DNA of 64,000 nt from assembly GCF_010119195.1 (NCBI RefSeq), contig NZ_WRXL01000006.1, positions 186,001 to 250,000 of the forward strand, given 5' to 3'. Numbering within the stretch: the first letter of the stretch is position 1; each line of letters opens with the position of its first letter. Positions 44,133 to 52,509 of the stretch are shown piece after piece. Under the pieces are notes generated by a model. It was given only the letters and a program-made list of their open reading frames with translations. It did no database searches and was not told the DNA's origin. A program made the position numbers and the translations under genes. Source of the DNA: Haloarcula salina (GTDB lineage Archaea; Halobacteriota; Halobacteria; Halobacteriales; Haloarculaceae).

Positions 44133-45215
44133 ATGTACGACGTTGTGGTCGTCGGGGCGGGGCCGGCCGGGTCGCGGTACGCGCGCCGGGCGGCCGAGCG
44201 GGGGCTGGACGTGGTCGCCTTCGAACAGGGGGAGATCGGCGAGCCGCTGGCCTGTTCGGGCCACGTGAGCACCGACGTCTGGGAGTTCACCGAGGACGCC
44301 CGCGACGACCTGTTCCAGAACGAGATATCGGGTGCGCGCTTCCACACCGGCGGGCCGGGTAGCGCGGACCACCCGTTCTACAAGGACGAGGTCATCTCGA
44401 ACGTCATCGACCGCGTGGGCCTCGACAAGCACCTCGCGGGCCTGGCCCGCGACGCCGGTTCGGACGTGCGCGAGGACCACTCCGTCGTCGGCGTCACGGA
44501 GGAGCGCGACGGCGTCACCGTCGAGGTCCGCGGGCCGGACGGCGTCGAGACCCACCGCGCGAAGATGGTCGCAGGCTGCGACGGGCCCAAGAGCCGCGTC
44601 CGGCGCGAACTCGGGCTCCCGGAACCCGACGAACTGCTCCACGGCGTCCTCGGGTTCAGCGACGAGGTCGATCACGGCGACTTCGTGGACGTGCACCTCA
44701 CCGTCCCGCGCTTCTTCGCGTGGCGCATCCCGCGGGGCGAGGCCGGCGTCGAGTACGGGCTGGCCGTCCCGCCGGGCGACGACGCCCGCGGACGGTTCGA
44801 GGACTTCGTCGACGGCTACGGCGTCGAGACCGACCGCCGCTGCTCGGGGCTCATCCCGATCGGGCCTCCCCGGCGGGTCACCGGTCGTCGGTCGTTCCTG
44901 ATCGGCGACGCCGCCGCACAGACGAAGCCCTTTACCGGCGGCGGCATCCGCTACGGCATGACCGCCGCCGACCACGCCGCACGCGAAATCGACCCCGGCG
45001 ACCCGGCGACGCTGGGCGACTACGAGCGCGCCTGGCGCGACGACCTCAGACGGGAGATCCGGCTGGGCCACGCCGTCCGAGCGGGCTACTCCGCGCCGAC
45101 GCCGATACAGAAGGCCGGGATGGCCGCCTTCGAGGGCGAGATCGGCGTCCACATGGACCGGCCGACGACGCTGTTCTCCCGCGAGCAGCTGGCGGCGCTG
45201 TTCTCGCGGTCCTGA
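44133..45215 (+). CDS. Geranylgeranyl reductase-family flavoprotein
   Basis: The 360-residue FAD-dependent protein has the dinucleotide-binding start VVVVGAGPAGSRYARRAAERG, CSGHVS (the Cys-containing loop of the family), VAGCDGPKSRVRRELG and the second FAD motif FLIGDAAAQTKPFTGGGIRYGM. The family includes digeranylgeranylglycerophospholipid reductase, which saturates archaeal lipid chains; other paralogues reduce different isoprenoids. Which one this is cannot be settled. GCTATTTGG (44101-44109) lies 27 nt before the ATG. Confidence 0.9.
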   Translation: MYDVVVVGAGPAGSRYARRAAERGLDVVAFEQGEIGEPLACSGHVSTDVWEFTEDARDDLFQNEISGARFHTGGPGSADHPFYKDEVISNVIDRVGLDKHLAGLARDAGSDVREDHSVVGVTEERDGVTVEVRGPDGVETHRAKMVAGCDGPKSRVRRELGLPEPDELLHGVLGFSDEVDHGDFVDVHLTVPRFFAWRIPRGEAGVEYGLAVPPGDDARGRFEDFVDGYGVETDRRCSGLIPIGPPRRVTGRRSFLIGDAAAQTKPFTGGGIRYGMTAADHAAREIDPGDPATLGDYERAWRDDLRREIRLGHAVRAGYSAPTPIQKAGMAAFEGEIGVHMDRPTTLFSREQLAALFSRS

Positions 45216-45333
45216 TCGGCGGCTCCGCCGGTCGCCCGGCCGTTGTGGGGCGAGTTCGCCGTTCCGCGCTCGCTCACTCACGCTCGCTGTCACCTCCGGG
45301 AACGCTTTTCCCGGCCGACGCGGAAGGGAGAGC

Positions 45334-46338
45334 GTGGTTCGACGCAGACGGACGTACGTGCTCGCGGGCCTGCTCGCCCTCGTCGGGATGGGGACGACCG
45401 TGCTCCTGTCGAGCGTGCTGTCGACGGTGTTCTTCGCCGTGACCGTCGCGTACGTGCTCTTCCCGCTCTCCGAGTGGCTCGTCGGACACGGCCTCCACAA
45501 GCGACTGGCCGCCGCGCTGGTGACCGTCGTCGCGTTCGGCTCGGGGACGCTGATTCTCGTGCCGCTCGGGGGCGTGTTGTACCTCCGCCGGATGGACCTG
45601 TTCACGTTCGTCCAGCAGCTCCCGGACACGCTGACGCTCGAGGTCGCTGAGTTCGTCTACGTCGTCGACATCGAATCCGCGTTGGTGGCGGGCCGGACGG
45701 AGCTCGCGGCGCTCGCCGTGAGACTCGCGGGCGAGTCGCCCGTCATCGCGCTGAAGATGGTGCTGTTCGCCATCCTCGTCTACGCGATGCTCTGGCGGCC
45801 CCGCGCCCCCGCGGACGTCGTCTATCGGACCGTCCCGGGCGAGTACCACGATATCGTCGAACGGCTCCACGAGCGACTTCGAGGGACGTTATACGCCATC
45901 TACGTCCTGCAGGGGGCGACGGCGTTCGGGACCTTCCTCACGGCCTGGCTCGTCTTCTGGCTGCTCGGGTATCAGGGCGCGTTCGCGCTGGCGGTGGTCG
46001 CGGGCGTCCTCCAGTTCGTCCCCGTCGTCGGCCCGAGCATCGTGGTCCTCGCCATCGCCGCGGCCGACCTCGTCGCCGGCGACGTGAGCGGCGCGGTGCT
46101 CGTCACCGTGGTCGGACTCGTCTTCGTCGGGTTCCTGCCCGACGCCGTCATCAGGCCGCGCCTCGCGCGGTACACGACCGGACTGCCCGCGAGCCTCTAC
46201 TTCGTCGGCTTCACCGGCGGCGTGCTGTCGCTCGGCGCGGTCGGGTTCATCGCCGGCCCCGTCGTCATCGCGCTGCTCGTCGAGCTCACGTCGATACTGG
46301 CGGACGCGCGACTCGACGGGCAGCAGACGTTGCAGTGA
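45334..46338 (+). CDS. AI-2E family transporter-like membrane protein
   Basis: The 334-residue protein has about eight transmembrane helices with the AI-2E/PerM pattern: a central cytoplasmic helical region (EYHDIVERLHERLRGTLYAI) and QFVPVVGPSIVVLAIAAAD in a late helix, then PDAVIRPRLARYTTGLPASL. Bacterial relatives export AI-2 or act as Na+/H+ antiporters; the substrate in haloarchaea is unknown. It starts with GTG; GCTTTTCCC (45304-45312) lies 27 nt upstream. It converges on the sulfurtransferase gene with an 11 bp gap. Confidence 0.87.
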   Translation: MVRRRRTYVLAGLLALVGMGTTVLLSSVLSTVFFAVTVAYVLFPLSEWLVGHGLHKRLAAALVTVVAFGSGTLILVPLGGVLYLRRMDLFTFVQQLPDTLTLEVAEFVYVVDIESALVAGRTELAALAVRLAGESPVIALKMVLFAILVYAMLWRPRAPADVVYRTVPGEYHDIVERLHERLRGTLYAIYVLQGATAFGTFLTAWLVFWLLGYQGAFALAVVAGVLQFVPVVGPSIVVLAIAAADLVAGDVSGAVLVTVVGLVFVGFLPDAVIRPRLARYTTGLPASLYFVGFTGGVLSLGAVGFIAGPVVIALLVELTSILADARLDGQQTLQ

Positions 46339-46349
46339 GTGCAGACGGG

Positions 46350-47147
46350 TCAGTTCGTCTCCAGCGGGCGGTCCTGTACCTCCCACTCGGTGAGGCTACC
46401 CTCGTAGAAGTCGACCCGCTCGAAGCCGAGGTGACGGAGGACGACGTAGGTGTGGCTGATGCGCCGAGCCGTGTTGCAGTAGAGGACGACGCGCTTTTCG
46501 GGGAGGATGCCGGCCGATTCGAGGACGGACAGCGCCGCCTCGCGCGCGAGCAGGCCGCGGGTCTCGTCGTCGACGAGGTCGCGCCAGTCGAGCAGGACCG
46601 CGCCGGGGATGTGCCCCGCGTCGTACTCCTCGTCCTCGCGGGTGTCGACGACGACGGCGTCGGGGTCGTCGGCGGCCGCGGCGACCTCGTCGGGGCCGAC
46701 CAGCGGCGTCGACGCCGGGCGCTGGACGGCGTACTCGGTCGGCTCGACGTCCGGCGTCTCGCTCGACGTCTCGCGTTCGAGCTGCCAGCTGGAGAAGTCG
46801 CCGTCGAGCAGGTGCAGCCGCTCGGGGTCGTGGCCCAGCAGTTCGGCGGTGACGAGGAAGCGCGCGGCGAAGACGCCGTGGTGGTCGTCGTAGGCGACGA
46901 TCTCGCTCTCCCGATCGATACCGGCCGTCGAGAGCAGGTCAGCCCAGTCGTCCTCGGCGGGGAGCATCCCGCTGCCGTCGCCGTCGCTCGCTTCCGCCGC
47001 GTGCTCGTCGGCCCGGAAGGAGTCGAACGGGACGTTCACTGCGCCCGGCAGGTGGCCGAGGCCGTCGTACTCCCAGGCGTCGCGAACGTCGACCAGTCGC
47101 AGGTCCGACCGGCTCGCGACCCACTCCGCGGAGACGAAATCGGTCAT
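46350..47147 (-). CDS. Two-domain sulfurtransferase (rhodanese)
   Basis: The 265-residue protein has two rhodanese domains. The N-terminal one (about 5-125) lacks the active cysteine and ends in LHLLDGDFSSWQLERE. The C-terminal one (about 140-260) has the active-site loop YCNTARR (Cys about 224) and closes with YEGSLTEWEVQ. This is the thiosulfate/3-mercaptopyruvate sulfurtransferase type, moving sulfane sulfur to thiols or cyanide. The active loop CNTARR is not a textbook CxxGxR, so the specificity is uncertain. A TTTTCAAG-type box (47173-47180) lies 29 nt before the ATG. A paralogous sulfurtransferase is divergent on the other strand. Confidence 0.9.
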   Translation of the reverse strand: MTDFVSAEWVASRSDLRLVDVRDAWEYDGLGHLPGAVNVPFDSFRADEHAAEASDGDGSGMLPAEDDWADLLSTAGIDRESEIVAYDDHHGVFAARFLVTAELLGHDPERLHLLDGDFSSWQLERETSSETPDVEPTEYAVQRPASTPLVGPDEVAAAADDPDAVVVDTREDEEYDAGHIPGAVLLDWRDLVDDETRGLLAREAALSVLESAGILPEKRVVLYCNTARRISHTYVVLRHLGFERVDFYEGSLTEWEVQDRPLETN

Positions 47148-47353
47148 CGTCGTGTCGTTTCCGCTCCGAGCGCTTGAAAACTCCCATCGGAGTCGGTCGA
47201 AGACGGTGGCAAATGTGTCCGCGTCTCGGCCCGCGAGGGACCGGCACGATCGGTCCCCTGCCAGCCCAGGCGTCGCGTCCGTCGCAGGCTCGTCGTGTCA
47301 GTGCGACTAGTTCACTGGTTTCGGCAATATCTGCCTCCACGGTGGACGAGTGG

Positions 47354-47389
47354 CCGAACATGCCGAAAGTCGTGGTAATATATGTTCGG
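47354..47389. promoter_or_regulatory. Inverted repeat flanking the TATA box of a sulfurtransferase gene
   Basis: CCGAACAT (47354-47361) and ATGTTCGG (47382-47389) are perfect 8-bp inverted arms around a TAATATAT box (47376-47383) of the gene starting at 47412. The placement, overlapping the core promoter, suggests a regulator-binding site. The TATA box is 32 nt from the ATG. Confidence 0.55.
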
Positions 47390-47411
47390 TAGGCTTACGG
47401 TCGGGTGCACG

Positions 47412-48272
47412 ATGACCGACTACGCCAACGACGTGCTCGTCTCCGCCGACTGGGTGAGCGAGCACCTCGACGATTTCCAGAGCGACGACCCGTCCCACCG
47501 ACTGGTAGAGGTCGACGTGGACACGGAACTGTACGACGAGAGCCACGCGCCCGGCGCGATCGGCTTCAACTGGGAGACACAGCTCCAGGATCAGACGACA
47601 CGCGACATCCTCGACAAGGAAGACTTCGAGGACCTGCTGGGCAGTCACGGCATCAGCGAGGACTCGACGGTCGTCCTCTACGGTGACAACTCCAACTGGT
47701 TCGCCGCCTACACCTACTGGCAGTTCAAGTACTACGGCCACGACGACGTGAAGCTCCTCGACGGCGGCCGCGAGTACTGGGTCGAGAACGACTACGAACT
47801 CACCGACGAGGTCCCCGAGTTCTCCGCGGTCGACTACGAGGCCTCCGGCCCGCGCGAGTCCATCCGCGCCTACCGCGAGGACGTCGAGAACGCCATCGAG
47901 CGCGACGTGCCGCTGGTCGACGTTCGCTCGCCCGAGGAGTACTCCGGCGAGATCCTCGCGCCCCCCGGACTGCAGGAGACCGCCCAGCGCGGCGGCCACA
48001 TCCCCGGCGCACAGAACATCTCCTGGGCCGCCGTCACCAACGACGACGGCACCTTCAAGGACTACGACGAGCTCGCGGAGCTCTACGCGGAACACGGCAT
48101 CGACGGCGACTCCACGACGGTCGCCTACTGCCGCATCGGCGAGCGCTCCTCCGTCGCCTGGTTCGCGCTCCACGAACTGCTGGGCTACGAGGACGCCATC
48201 AACTACGACGGCTCCTGGACCGAGTGGGGCAACCTCGTCGGCGCGCCGATCGAGAAGGGCGCGGGCGACTGA
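47412..48272 (+). CDS. Two-domain sulfurtransferase (rhodanese)
   Basis: The 286-residue protein has an inactive N-terminal rhodanese domain (about 8-130; VVLYGDNSNWFAAY replaces the Cys loop with Asp) and an active C-terminal one (about 145-280) with AYCRIGERSS (Cys about 240). The CRxGxR-type loop fits thiosulfate sulfurtransferases of the SseA/TssA type. It is divergent from a shorter paralogue at 46350-47147, separated by 264 bp. The ATG follows a TAATATAT promoter flanked by an inverted repeat. The last codons (GAGAAGGGCGCGGGCGAC) recur ~200 bp downstream in noncoding sequence. Confidence 0.92.
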   Translation: MTDYANDVLVSADWVSEHLDDFQSDDPSHRLVEVDVDTELYDESHAPGAIGFNWETQLQDQTTRDILDKEDFEDLLGSHGISEDSTVVLYGDNSNWFAAYTYWQFKYYGHDDVKLLDGGREYWVENDYELTDEVPEFSAVDYEASGPRESIRAYREDVENAIERDVPLVDVRSPEEYSGEILAPPGLQETAQRGGHIPGAQNISWAAVTNDDGTFKDYDELAELYAEHGIDGDSTTVAYCRIGERSSVAWFALHELLGYEDAINYDGSWTEWGNLVGAPIEKGAGD

Positions 48273-48467
48273 ACAGCGTGAAAGAGCCCGCGAATCGGAG
48301 CGGGGAGCGGATGCGACCCGCGGAGAAGGGCGAGGCCGAGTACGCGATAGCGCACGAGGCCTCGTAGCGACACGGAGAGCGGAGCGAGCCGTGGAGCAGG
48401 CAACTGACCCGCCGAGGTCGTAGCGCGAGGCTGCAGTTTCCTTTTCGCAGAGAAGGGCGCGGGCGAC
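48252..48467 (+). repeat. Direct 18-bp repeat at and beyond the sulfurtransferase 3' end
   Basis: GAGAAGGGCGCGGGCGAC occurs at 48252-48269 (the last sense codons of the sulfurtransferase) and again, exactly, at 48450-48467 in noncoding sequence. A third, partial copy (GAGAAGGGCGAGGCCGAG) lies near 48320-48340. The copies may mark a past duplication or recombination. The intergenic stretch 48273-48534 otherwise shows no gene. Confidence 0.6.
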
Positions 48468-48534
48468 CGAGCGATAGCGACCCGCAGCCGCGGCGACCGT
48501 GGATTCAAGTCGGAGGAACGGCCTACAGGCAGAC

Positions 48535-48819
48535 GTGGACCGACAGGAACTCGAACGCGAACTCCGCGAGACGTTCGACGGCGATCCGGACCTCGTTCCG
48601 GTCGTCGCTCGCCAGGCGAGAGACCTCTCAGAGTCCGACCAGTTCGCCACCGACTTCGGGGCGGAACTGACGGTCGCGGACGTGATCCGCAACCTCGAAG
48701 ACGCGCCGGACGACTACGGCCTGGCCGAGCGGTGGAACTGGTGGCTCGGCGCGCTGGACCTCTCGCACGGCGGCTACGCGCGCTTCAGCGTCCGCCAGGA
48801 CATCGACACGACATCCTAA
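48535..48819 (+). CDS. Small conserved haloarchaeal protein
   Basis: The 94-residue soluble protein (helical, acidic) contains ELRETFDGDPDLVPVVARQA and WNWWLGALDLSHGGYARF. The aromatic-rich C-terminus looks like a conserved core. I recall similar short haloarchaeal proteins but no named family. The start is uncertain: a GTG at 48535 is taken because it opens the conserved part; another GTG at 48499 would add 12 residues. Confidence 0.7.
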   Translation: MDRQELERELRETFDGDPDLVPVVARQARDLSESDQFATDFGAELTVADVIRNLEDAPDDYGLAERWNWWLGALDLSHGGYARFSVRQDIDTTS

Positions 48820-48860
48820 CCGTTCTTCGAGACCGCGAAAAACCGTGATTGTGACGCCAG

Positions 48861-48980
48861 TCAGTGTACGCTGAGCCCGTGTGCCTCTCGTGCGTGTTCG
48901 AGGAGTTCCTCCGTCGTGTCGAACTCCTCACCGCAACTGCACGTGTGGTACGTCGTCGGGGTCTGCTGGCGTGTCGCCAT
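48861..48980 (-). CDS. Small zinc-finger protein of 39 residues
   Basis: This short gene encodes MATRQQTPTTYHTCSCGEEF, then a helix with ELLEHAREAHGL. A CSC pair (Cys14, Cys16) and two histidines (EHAREAH) form a compact C2H2-like zinc finger. Such tiny single-finger proteins are numerous and often functional in haloarchaea. A good TATA box (GTATAATAAT, 49004-49013) is centred 28 nt before the ATG, supporting a leaderless transcript and a real gene. The intergenic region beyond it to 49253 shows no further feature. Confidence 0.75.
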   Translation of the reverse strand: MATRQQTPTTYHTCSCGEEFDTTEELLEHAREAHGLSVH

Positions 48981-49003
48981 GACAACTGAACTATCGGACC
49001 GTA

Positions 49004-49013
49004 GTATAATAAT
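49004..49013 (-). promoter_or_regulatory. TATA box for the small zinc-finger gene
   Basis: ATTATTATAC on the minus strand lies 28 nt before the ATG at 48980, in an unusually A/T-rich patch (about 49001-49025). Confidence 0.6.
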
Positions 49014-49253
49014 TGTTTATGCTAGTACGGTACCATTACACAACCGACACGTCCATATGTCACAGGATACCACGAGACGGCGGGGTATCGGTGTCGATTC
49101 GGGCGAGGAATTCACGCGACCTGACAGTGCGTCGTGAAACGAGACCGGGAGCGTCGCACGGAGAAGCGCCGCCGAGCGACGCCCGCTGTGAGTCGGTGCA
49201 GACGGAGCCACGAACCGACGAACGGAAAGCGGTCGCCCCGCTACGGTGAGGCG

Positions 49254-50486
49254 ATGGAGGTCCAGTTCCTCGGCGGCGTCGGCGAAGTCGGGCGGAGCGC
49301 GCTCCTCGTCGACGAATCGCTGTTGCTCGATTTCGGACTCCTGACCGGGAACCCGCCGCAGTTCCCGGTTCGGACGCCGTCGCCCGACGCCGTCGTCGTC
49401 TCCCACGGCCACCTCGACCACGTCGGGACGGTCCCGGCGCTGCTGTCGGGCGACCGACGCCCGCCGATCCACTGGACGCCGCCGACGTACGAACTGGCGA
49501 TGACGCTGGCCCGCGACACGCTGAAGCTCCACGGCGGGACGCTCCAGTGCCCGTTCACCGAGACGAACCTGCGGCGGGTCACGCAGGTCTCCGAGACCCA
49601 CGGCTACCGCGAGTCCTTCGAGGCCGCCGGCTACGAGATCACGTTCTACGACGCCGGCCACATCCCCGGGAGCGCCCACGTCCTCGTCGACGACGGCGAG
49701 ACGCGACTGCTGTACACCGGCGACTTCCACACCGAGGACCAGCGCCTCGTCCCGGGGACCACTGCACGTCCCGACGCGGACGCGGTCGTCTGCGAGAGCA
49801 CGTACAGCGACGTGGAACACGAGGACCGCGCGACGGTCGAGGAGCGCTTCGCTGAGAGCGTCCAGACGACGCTCTGGGAGGGCGGGACGGTCGTCGTTCC
49901 GGCCTTCGCCATCGGACGGACCCAGGAGATGCTCCTCGTCTGCGAGGCGTACGACATCCCCTGTTACGTCGACGGGATGGGCAAGCAGGTGACCGAGATG
50001 CTCGACCAGTACCCGGAGTTCCTCCGCGACGCCGACGCGTTCCGGCGGGCGAAATCGCACGCGCGCTTCGTCACGGGCCGCGACGGTCAGCGCGAGCGCA
50101 TCACCGAGCAGAAGGCCGCGATCGTCACCACCAGCGGGATGCTCTCGGGCGGTCCGGCGATGACCTACATTCCCGCGATCCGAGCGAACCCGACGAACAA
50201 GATCGCGATGACGGGCTATCAGGTCGAGGGGACGCCGGGACGCGACCTGCTAGAGACCGGCAGCGCAGAAATCGATGGGCGGATCATGCCCGTCAGCGCG
50301 AAGGTAGAGCAGTTCGATTTCTCGGCGCACGCCGACCGAGACGGGCTCCTGGAGTTCCTCGACAGCTACCGTGACGCGCCGATCCTGATCAATCACGGCG
50401 ACCGCTGTGACGCGTTCGCGACGACGCTCCGGGAAGACGGCTACGACGCCGACGCGCCCGAACTCGGCGAGACGGTCAGCGTGTGA
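49254..50486 (+). CDS. MBL-fold / beta-CASP nuclease-like protein
   Basis: The 410-residue protein has the MBL metal motifs HGHLDH (about 51-56), DAGHIPGSAH, LYTGDFHTED and CESTYSD. The beta-CASP features are GTVVVPAFAIGRTQE, VTTSGMLSGGPA, EQFDFSAHADRDGLLEF and the final NHGD. These proteins are RNA-processing nucleases (CPSF73/RNase J-like); the absence of N-terminal KH domains distinguishes it from archaeal aCPSF1. The role is probably RNA 3' or 5' processing. The ATG at 49254 is the first with family sequence; no good TATA box precedes it, so the promoter is not identified. Confidence 0.92.
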   Translation: MEVQFLGGVGEVGRSALLVDESLLLDFGLLTGNPPQFPVRTPSPDAVVVSHGHLDHVGTVPALLSGDRRPPIHWTPPTYELAMTLARDTLKLHGGTLQCPFTETNLRRVTQVSETHGYRESFEAAGYEITFYDAGHIPGSAHVLVDDGETRLLYTGDFHTEDQRLVPGTTARPDADAVVCESTYSDVEHEDRATVEERFAESVQTTLWEGGTVVVPAFAIGRTQEMLLVCEAYDIPCYVDGMGKQVTEMLDQYPEFLRDADAFRRAKSHARFVTGRDGQRERITEQKAAIVTTSGMLSGGPAMTYIPAIRANPTNKIAMTGYQVEGTPGRDLLETGSAEIDGRIMPVSAKVEQFDFSAHADRDGLLEFLDSYRDAPILINHGDRCDAFATTLREDGYDADAPELGETVSV

Positions 50487-50509
50487 CGGGCAGAGCGCCG
50501 TCGGGCCGC

Positions 50510-50725
50510 TCACGCCGACTCGTCGTCTGTATCAGCGTCCGGGCGCTCGTTGCCCGCCGCGGCCTCGGCCGCGGCGCGCTCTTTCAGCCACTCGTCGAGC
50601 AGGTCGCGGATCGCCGCGTCGCGGTTGTCGCGGTGGTCGGCGAACGCCTTCTCGTCGATCGCTTCGAGCAACTCCTCTTCTAGTTCGACATCGACCGATT
50701 CGAGGTCGAGAAACGCTTCGTCCAT
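50510..50725 (-). CDS. Ribbon-helix-helix-like small protein
   Basis: The 71-residue protein has a beta-strand plus two-helix core, ESVDVELEEELLEAIDEKAF, then NRDAAIRDLLDEWLKERAAA, which fits a CopG/RHH-type DNA-binding fold with an acidic tail. No partner toxin gene is adjacent, so it may be an orphan regulator. An ATATAT patch at 50755-50760 lies ~31 nt before the ATG. It converges on the beta-CASP gene with a 23 bp gap. Confidence 0.75.
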   Translation of the reverse strand: MDEAFLDLESVDVELEEELLEAIDEKAFADHRDNRDAAIRDLLDEWLKERAAAEAAAGNERPDADTDDESA

Positions 50726-50857
50726 TGAATACCGGAAATGAGGCCGCCAGAGAGATATATCCTCGTCAGACGCCCGTCGGTCAGTCGCGTGACGCGGGCC
50801 CAGAGAGCGACGACGCTGGGCGCAGCGGTGCTCATCCGGCAGGCGCGCGCCGTGCCT

Positions 50858-50865
50858 TCATTACG
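50858..50865 (+). promoter_or_regulatory. TATA-like box for the YjdF-like membrane gene
   Basis: TCATTACG is centred 29 nt before the ATG at 50891. Confidence 0.5.
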
Positions 50866-50890
50866 CACCCGGGAGTAGCGACGGGTAGCA

Positions 50891-52123
50891 ATGGTTTCGC
50901 TACGGTCCCTCATCGAGCGACGGCGACTCGACGCGCTTCTCTCGTGGGCGGTGACGGGCGGACTCGTCGGTGGAGTCGGTCGGTTCGCCGTCGCGGGCGA
51001 CTGGGACTGGGCGGTGCTCGTGGCGCTGCTCGTCGCGGTCGCGGTCGGCGTCCCGCTGGCGACGCGTGACCTCGAACAGACGTTTCCCGCGGAGCTGCTC
51101 GGGCTGGTGGCGCTGCCGGTGGCCGTCCGGCTGCTGGGCGGCTTCCCGCAGGTCACGCCGTTCCTCGCGGTCGGCGGGCTCGCCCTGCTGGTCGCCGTCG
51201 CCCTCGACTCGTTCACGTCGCTGGAGATGACGCCGCGGTTCGCGACGGTGTTCGTCGTCGTCGTAACGATGGCGTTCGCTGGCGTCTGGGCAGTCGCAAT
51301 CTACGCGGCTGACGCCCTCTTCGGGACCGCGTTCCTCGACGGACAGACCGAGCTGATGTGGGACCTCGTCACCGCGACGACCGCCGGCGTGGTCGCCGGC
51401 GTCGTGTTCGAGCTGTACTTCGATCGGTCGGAGCGCATCGCCCGACTGCGCGTCTCCGAGCCCGACGGGTCGGCGTCGGACCGAGCGGGAGCGTCCCGTC
51501 CCGAGGGCGGCCAGCGCCACCGGGTCGCCGTCCGGGCGATGCAGGTCGTCCTCGCCGCGATCGCCGCGCTCGCGCTCGTCCGGGGGAACTCGACGCTGTT
51601 CGTCAACAGCGGCGGCCCGCTCGCCATCACGTTCCTGCCGGCCCTGCTCCGCCGGGAGTACGGCTACGCGATGGACACCGGGCTCGCGGTGTGGATCACG
51701 CTGGCGGCGACGTTACACGCGGTCGGCGCGTTCGAACTGTACCAGTCGCTCGGCTGGTACGACAGCCTGACCCACACGGTCTCGGCGACGCTGGTGGCGG
51801 GGATGGGCTACGCCGTCGCCAGAGGCGTGGAGCGCCACTCGGGATCCGTCGGATTCAACCCCGAGTTCCGCGCGACCTTCCTCGTCCTGTTCGTCCTCGC
51901 GGTCGGCGTGGCCTGGGAGGTACTGGAGTTCGCCAGCGGCGGCCTCGCGTCGACGGTCGGCGGGGAGGCGGTCCTCGCCCAGTACGGGACGAGCGACATC
52001 GTGAACGACCTCGTGTTCAACACGCTCGGCGCGGTCGTCGTCGCGGTCTGGAGCACCGCCCACTTCGAGGGGGTCGCCGCCAGGCTCGCCGGCCGGGTCG
52101 GGTGGCTGGCGGGCGGCGACTGA
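50891..52123 (+). CDS. Polytopic membrane protein with YjdF/DUF2238-like C-terminal half
   Basis: The 410-residue protein has about ten to eleven transmembrane helices. The N-terminal half (about 15-180) is a set of helices with an unmatched acidic loop. The C-terminal half (about 215-395) contains GWYDSLTHTVSATLVAGMGY, FVLAVGVAWEVLEFASGG and YGTSDIVNDLVFNTLGA, a pattern like YjdF/DUF2238. The function is unknown; a membrane enzyme or transport component is possible given conserved Asp, His and Glu in the helices. Confidence 0.8.
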   Translation: MVSLRSLIERRRLDALLSWAVTGGLVGGVGRFAVAGDWDWAVLVALLVAVAVGVPLATRDLEQTFPAELLGLVALPVAVRLLGGFPQVTPFLAVGGLALLVAVALDSFTSLEMTPRFATVFVVVVTMAFAGVWAVAIYAADALFGTAFLDGQTELMWDLVTATTAGVVAGVVFELYFDRSERIARLRVSEPDGSASDRAGASRPEGGQRHRVAVRAMQVVLAAIAALALVRGNSTLFVNSGGPLAITFLPALLRREYGYAMDTGLAVWITLAATLHAVGAFELYQSLGWYDSLTHTVSATLVAGMGYAVARGVERHSGSVGFNPEFRATFLVLFVLAVGVAWEVLEFASGGLASTVGGEAVLAQYGTSDIVNDLVFNTLGAVVVAVWSTAHFEGVAARLAGRVGWLAGGD

Positions 52124-52201
52124 GACGGACAGCGGTCTTCGGACCCGGCCGAAACTCGCCGTCGCCGAAAGCGACTCGGTGCCGCGAGCGGACTGACGCG
52201 T

Positions 52202-52504
52202 ATGGAGCGCGCGCACCTCGACTTCGACCGCTACTTCGAGGTCGTCATGGAGACCGAGGAGGCACAGGTCGCGGAGATGACCGTCGAGCCGGGACGGTCG
52301 GTCGGCGGTCCCGAGAACTACCACGCCGACAGCGACCAGTGGCTGTTCGTCGTCCGCGGGAGCGGCGTCGCGACCGTCGACGGCGAAGAACAGCGACTCG
52401 CTGCCGGCGACCTCGTCCGCATCGAGGCCGGCGAGCGCCACGGCATCGAGAACGACGGCGACGAGCCCCTGGAGACGGTGAATCTCTACACGCCGCCGCG
52501 GTAG
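52202..52504 (+). CDS. Small cupin-domain protein
   Basis: The 100-residue single-domain cupin has both motifs: motif 1 around ENYHADSDQWLFVVRGSGVA and motif 2 around RIEAGERHGIENDGDEPL (His for metal). Such proteins bind a metal and a small ligand, often as isomerases, dioxygenases or sensors. The substrate is unknown. It converges on the Tat lipoprotein gene with a 5 bp gap. Confidence 0.9.
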   Translation: MERAHLDFDRYFEVVMETEEAQVAEMTVEPGRSVGGPENYHADSDQWLFVVRGSGVATVDGEEQRLAAGDLVRIEAGERHGIENDGDEPLETVNLYTPPR

Positions 52505-52509
52505 CCGTC

